Below are positions 62,711 through 64,000 of a DNA stretch of 64,000 bases, one piece after another. The translations under genes and the position numbers were made by a program. Source of the stretch: JAENWD01 sp963796915 (GTDB lineage: Bacteria > Acidobacteriota > Vicinamibacteria > Vicinamibacterales > JAENWD01); NCBI GenBank assembly GCA_963796915.1, contig CAWCNI010000004.1, positions 248,001 through 312,000 on the forward strand, written 5' to 3'. How positions within the stretch are numbered: position 1 is the stretch's first letter; every line of letters starts with the position of its first letter. The notes under the pieces are model-generated. The model ran no database searches. It saw nothing but the letters and a program-made list of their open reading frames with translations, and was not told where the DNA came from.

Positions 62711-63721
62711 ATGCAGACCTGCGTCCCTGTCGTCGAGGCCAGCCAGGTGGGAGAAGCGCGTCGAACCGCCGTCGGCATGAGTCGGGGCCTGCCCCTGACC
62801 GAGTCGCGGCGAAGCGACCTCGCGATTATCGCCACAGAGCTGGCCACCAACCTGAGTCGCCATGCGCAAAGCGGACGCCTGCTGATGCAGACCATCCCGT
62901 CTGGCGGCGCCGACTACTTCGAGATCATCGCGGTGGATGGCGGCCCCGGCATCCCGGATCTGCACCGCAGCATGCAGGACGGCTATTCGACCGGCGGCAC
63001 CGCGGGCACCGGGTTTGGCGCGGTCCGCCGCATGGCCGATGAGTTCGACGCATTCTCCACCGTCGGCAAGGGCACCGTGGTCGTCGCGCGGGTACGGGTC
63101 GACGGCGATGCGCCGTCCCTGCCCTTCGTGGTCGGAGCGTCCTGCCTTGCCGCACCGCATGAAACTGTGTGCGGAGACACCTGGCGGGTGTCCGCTGAAC
63201 GAGATCGCATCGCGGTGATGGTGGCGGACGGACTGGGACATGGCCCTTGCGCCCACGAGGCCTCTGCCCTGGCCGCCGGGGTCTTCGACCGCGCGCCCTT
63301 CTCTGACGACACGCCCTTCTTTCAAAGCGCACATGCGGAACTCGGGCGGAGCAGGGGCGCGGCGGTTGCGCGCGCGATCGTTCACGCCGCTGGCGGTGTT
63401 GTGCGGTACGCCGGGGTGGGCAACATCGCGGGTACGCTGATCGCGCTCGATGGCGGAAGGGGCATGGCGAGCCAGAACGGCATCGTCGGCGCCGAGATGC
63501 GCCGCAGCATCATGAGTCAGAGCTACACCTGGCCGCCGCGCGGCGTGTTGCTGATGCACTCCGATGGAATCACGAGCCGGTGGTCCCTCGACGCATACCC
63601 CGGGCTCCTGCTCCGGCACCCGGCCACGGTCGCTGCCGTCGTCGCCCGTGACTTCACCCGCGGCCGCGACGATGCGACTGTCGTCGTCGTGCGGATGACC
63701 GAAGGAGCGCGCCCCTCATGA
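62711..63721 (+). CDS. Fused GHKL kinase/SpoIIE phosphatase of the stressosome
   Basis: The 336-residue protein has two parts. The first 130 residues are another RsbT/RsbW-like ATPase fold (ATELATNLSRHAQSG, VDGGPGIPDLHRSM, TGGTAGTGFGAVRRM). Residues 140-330 form a PP2C/SpoIIE-type phosphatase with the metal-binding acidic residues in VMVADGLGHGP, LMHSDGITSRW and RGRDDATVVVV. This would be an RsbX-like protein that resets RsbS/RsbR by dephosphorylation, with the N-terminal ATPase adding a second kinase function. It follows rsbT by 6 bases, and its TGA overlaps the next start (ATGA). Confidence 0.9.
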   Translation: MQTCVPVVEASQVGEARRTAVGMSRGLPLTESRRSDLAIIATELATNLSRHAQSGRLLMQTIPSGGADYFEIIAVDGGPGIPDLHRSMQDGYSTGGTAGTGFGAVRRMADEFDAFSTVGKGTVVVARVRVDGDAPSLPFVVGASCLAAPHETVCGDTWRVSAERDRIAVMVADGLGHGPCAHEASALAAGVFDRAPFSDDTPFFQSAHAELGRSRGAAVARAIVHAAGGVVRYAGVGNIAGTLIALDGGRGMASQNGIVGAEMRRSIMSQSYTWPPRGVLLMHSDGITSRWSLDAYPGLLLRHPATVAAVVARDFTRGRDDATVVVVRMTEGARPS

Positions 63722-64000
63722 CCGGCGGAAGCCCCGAGGAGAGAGCGCACGTCGAGGAATTGCGTAGCCGGCTGGCCGACTGCGAAGCCGGTACTGCTGG
63801 ACCGGGAGTCCACCATCCAGGCATTGTCGGAGGAGCTGGCCGAAACGAACAAGGGCGTGGTTGCCTTGTACGCCGAGTTGGATGACAACGCCCTGCGCCT
63901 GAAGGAAGCGTCCGACCTGAAGAGTCGCTTCCTCTCGTACATGAGCCACGAGTTCAGAACCCCGCTGGGTTCGATCCTCAGCATGGCGCGGCTGCTGCTG
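63718..64000 (+). pseudogene. Sensor histidine kinase (3' partial) with a +1 frameshift at 63790
   Basis: The gene starts in an ATGA overlap with the SpoIIE-type gene and is cut by the window end. The first frame reads EERAHVEELRSRLADCEA; dropping one G at 63790 continues as VLLDRESTIQALSEELAETNKGVVALYAELDD, then LKSRFLSYMSHEFRTPLGSIL with the phospho-acceptor His (MSHEFRTP). The long coiled coil before HisKA is typical of stressosome-linked soluble kinases. Without the repair the protein would stop after about 56 residues. Confidence 0.75.

Overview
The window is high-GC, densely packed bacterial chromosome. Several families point to Acidobacteriota, probably the Vicinamibacteria side: an ADOP-type MacB/FtsX permease (8539-10962), two VWFA-related 'acidobacterial' proteins (42350-43306, 49155-51263), an Oar-like TonB receptor with a carboxypeptidase-regulatory N-terminus (28207-31326), a tricorn-like S41 peptidase and a DUF1080 protein. 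This assignment is inference from gene content. I found no rRNA, tRNA, CRISPR array, prophage or IS element.

Layout. 1-2.5 kb: a CCAEP-tail radical SAM enzyme followed by an ATP-grasp ligase. 2.5-8.4 kb: yggX, a Cys-rich mini-protein, a KGG stress protein, a molybdopterin oxidoreductase (frameshifted) divergent from a type II NADH dehydrogenase, and ispG. 8.5-16 kb: ADOP permease, a nuclease-like secreted protein, then a Leloir-type cluster (galT, an IMPase-like gene, a GHMP kinase resembling plant arabinokinase, galE). 16-21.8 kb: oxidoreductase, membrane protein, GNAT, a broken monooxygenase, a conserved protein, a secreted esterase and an MFS exporter. 21.8-28.1 kb (minus strand): a CUT2 sugar ABC operon (ATPase, permease, permease fused to its binding protein, outer-membrane protein) headed by a DUF1080 protein, divergent from a TonB receptor. 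31-42 kb: XRE regulator, a GH18-NodB-GT2 three-domain glycan enzyme, S41 and M16 peptidases. 42-52.5 kb: VWA proteins, a broken beta-hydroxyacid dehydrogenase, DUF2585, a cupredoxin / HD-GYP / outer-membrane-protein operon, a YihY protein. 53-58.7 kb: a membrane protein overlapping a CheB-CheR-PAS-kinase-receiver hybrid. 59-61 kb: two transglutaminase-like proteins. 61-64 kb: a stressosome operon (RsbR, RsbS, RsbT, SpoIIE-type phosphatase, then a histidine kinase cut by the window end).

Three themes run across the window. First, at least ten genes have a TANNNT hexamer ending only 5-10 bases before the start codon, the geometry of leaderless or near-leaderless mRNAs. Second, five otherwise intact genes each carry one extra base that shifts the frame, which looks more like consensus error than decay. 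Third, a 20-bp palindrome (GGCCGATCT-NN-AGATCGGCC) recurs between genes, and a related one lies inside a coding end.
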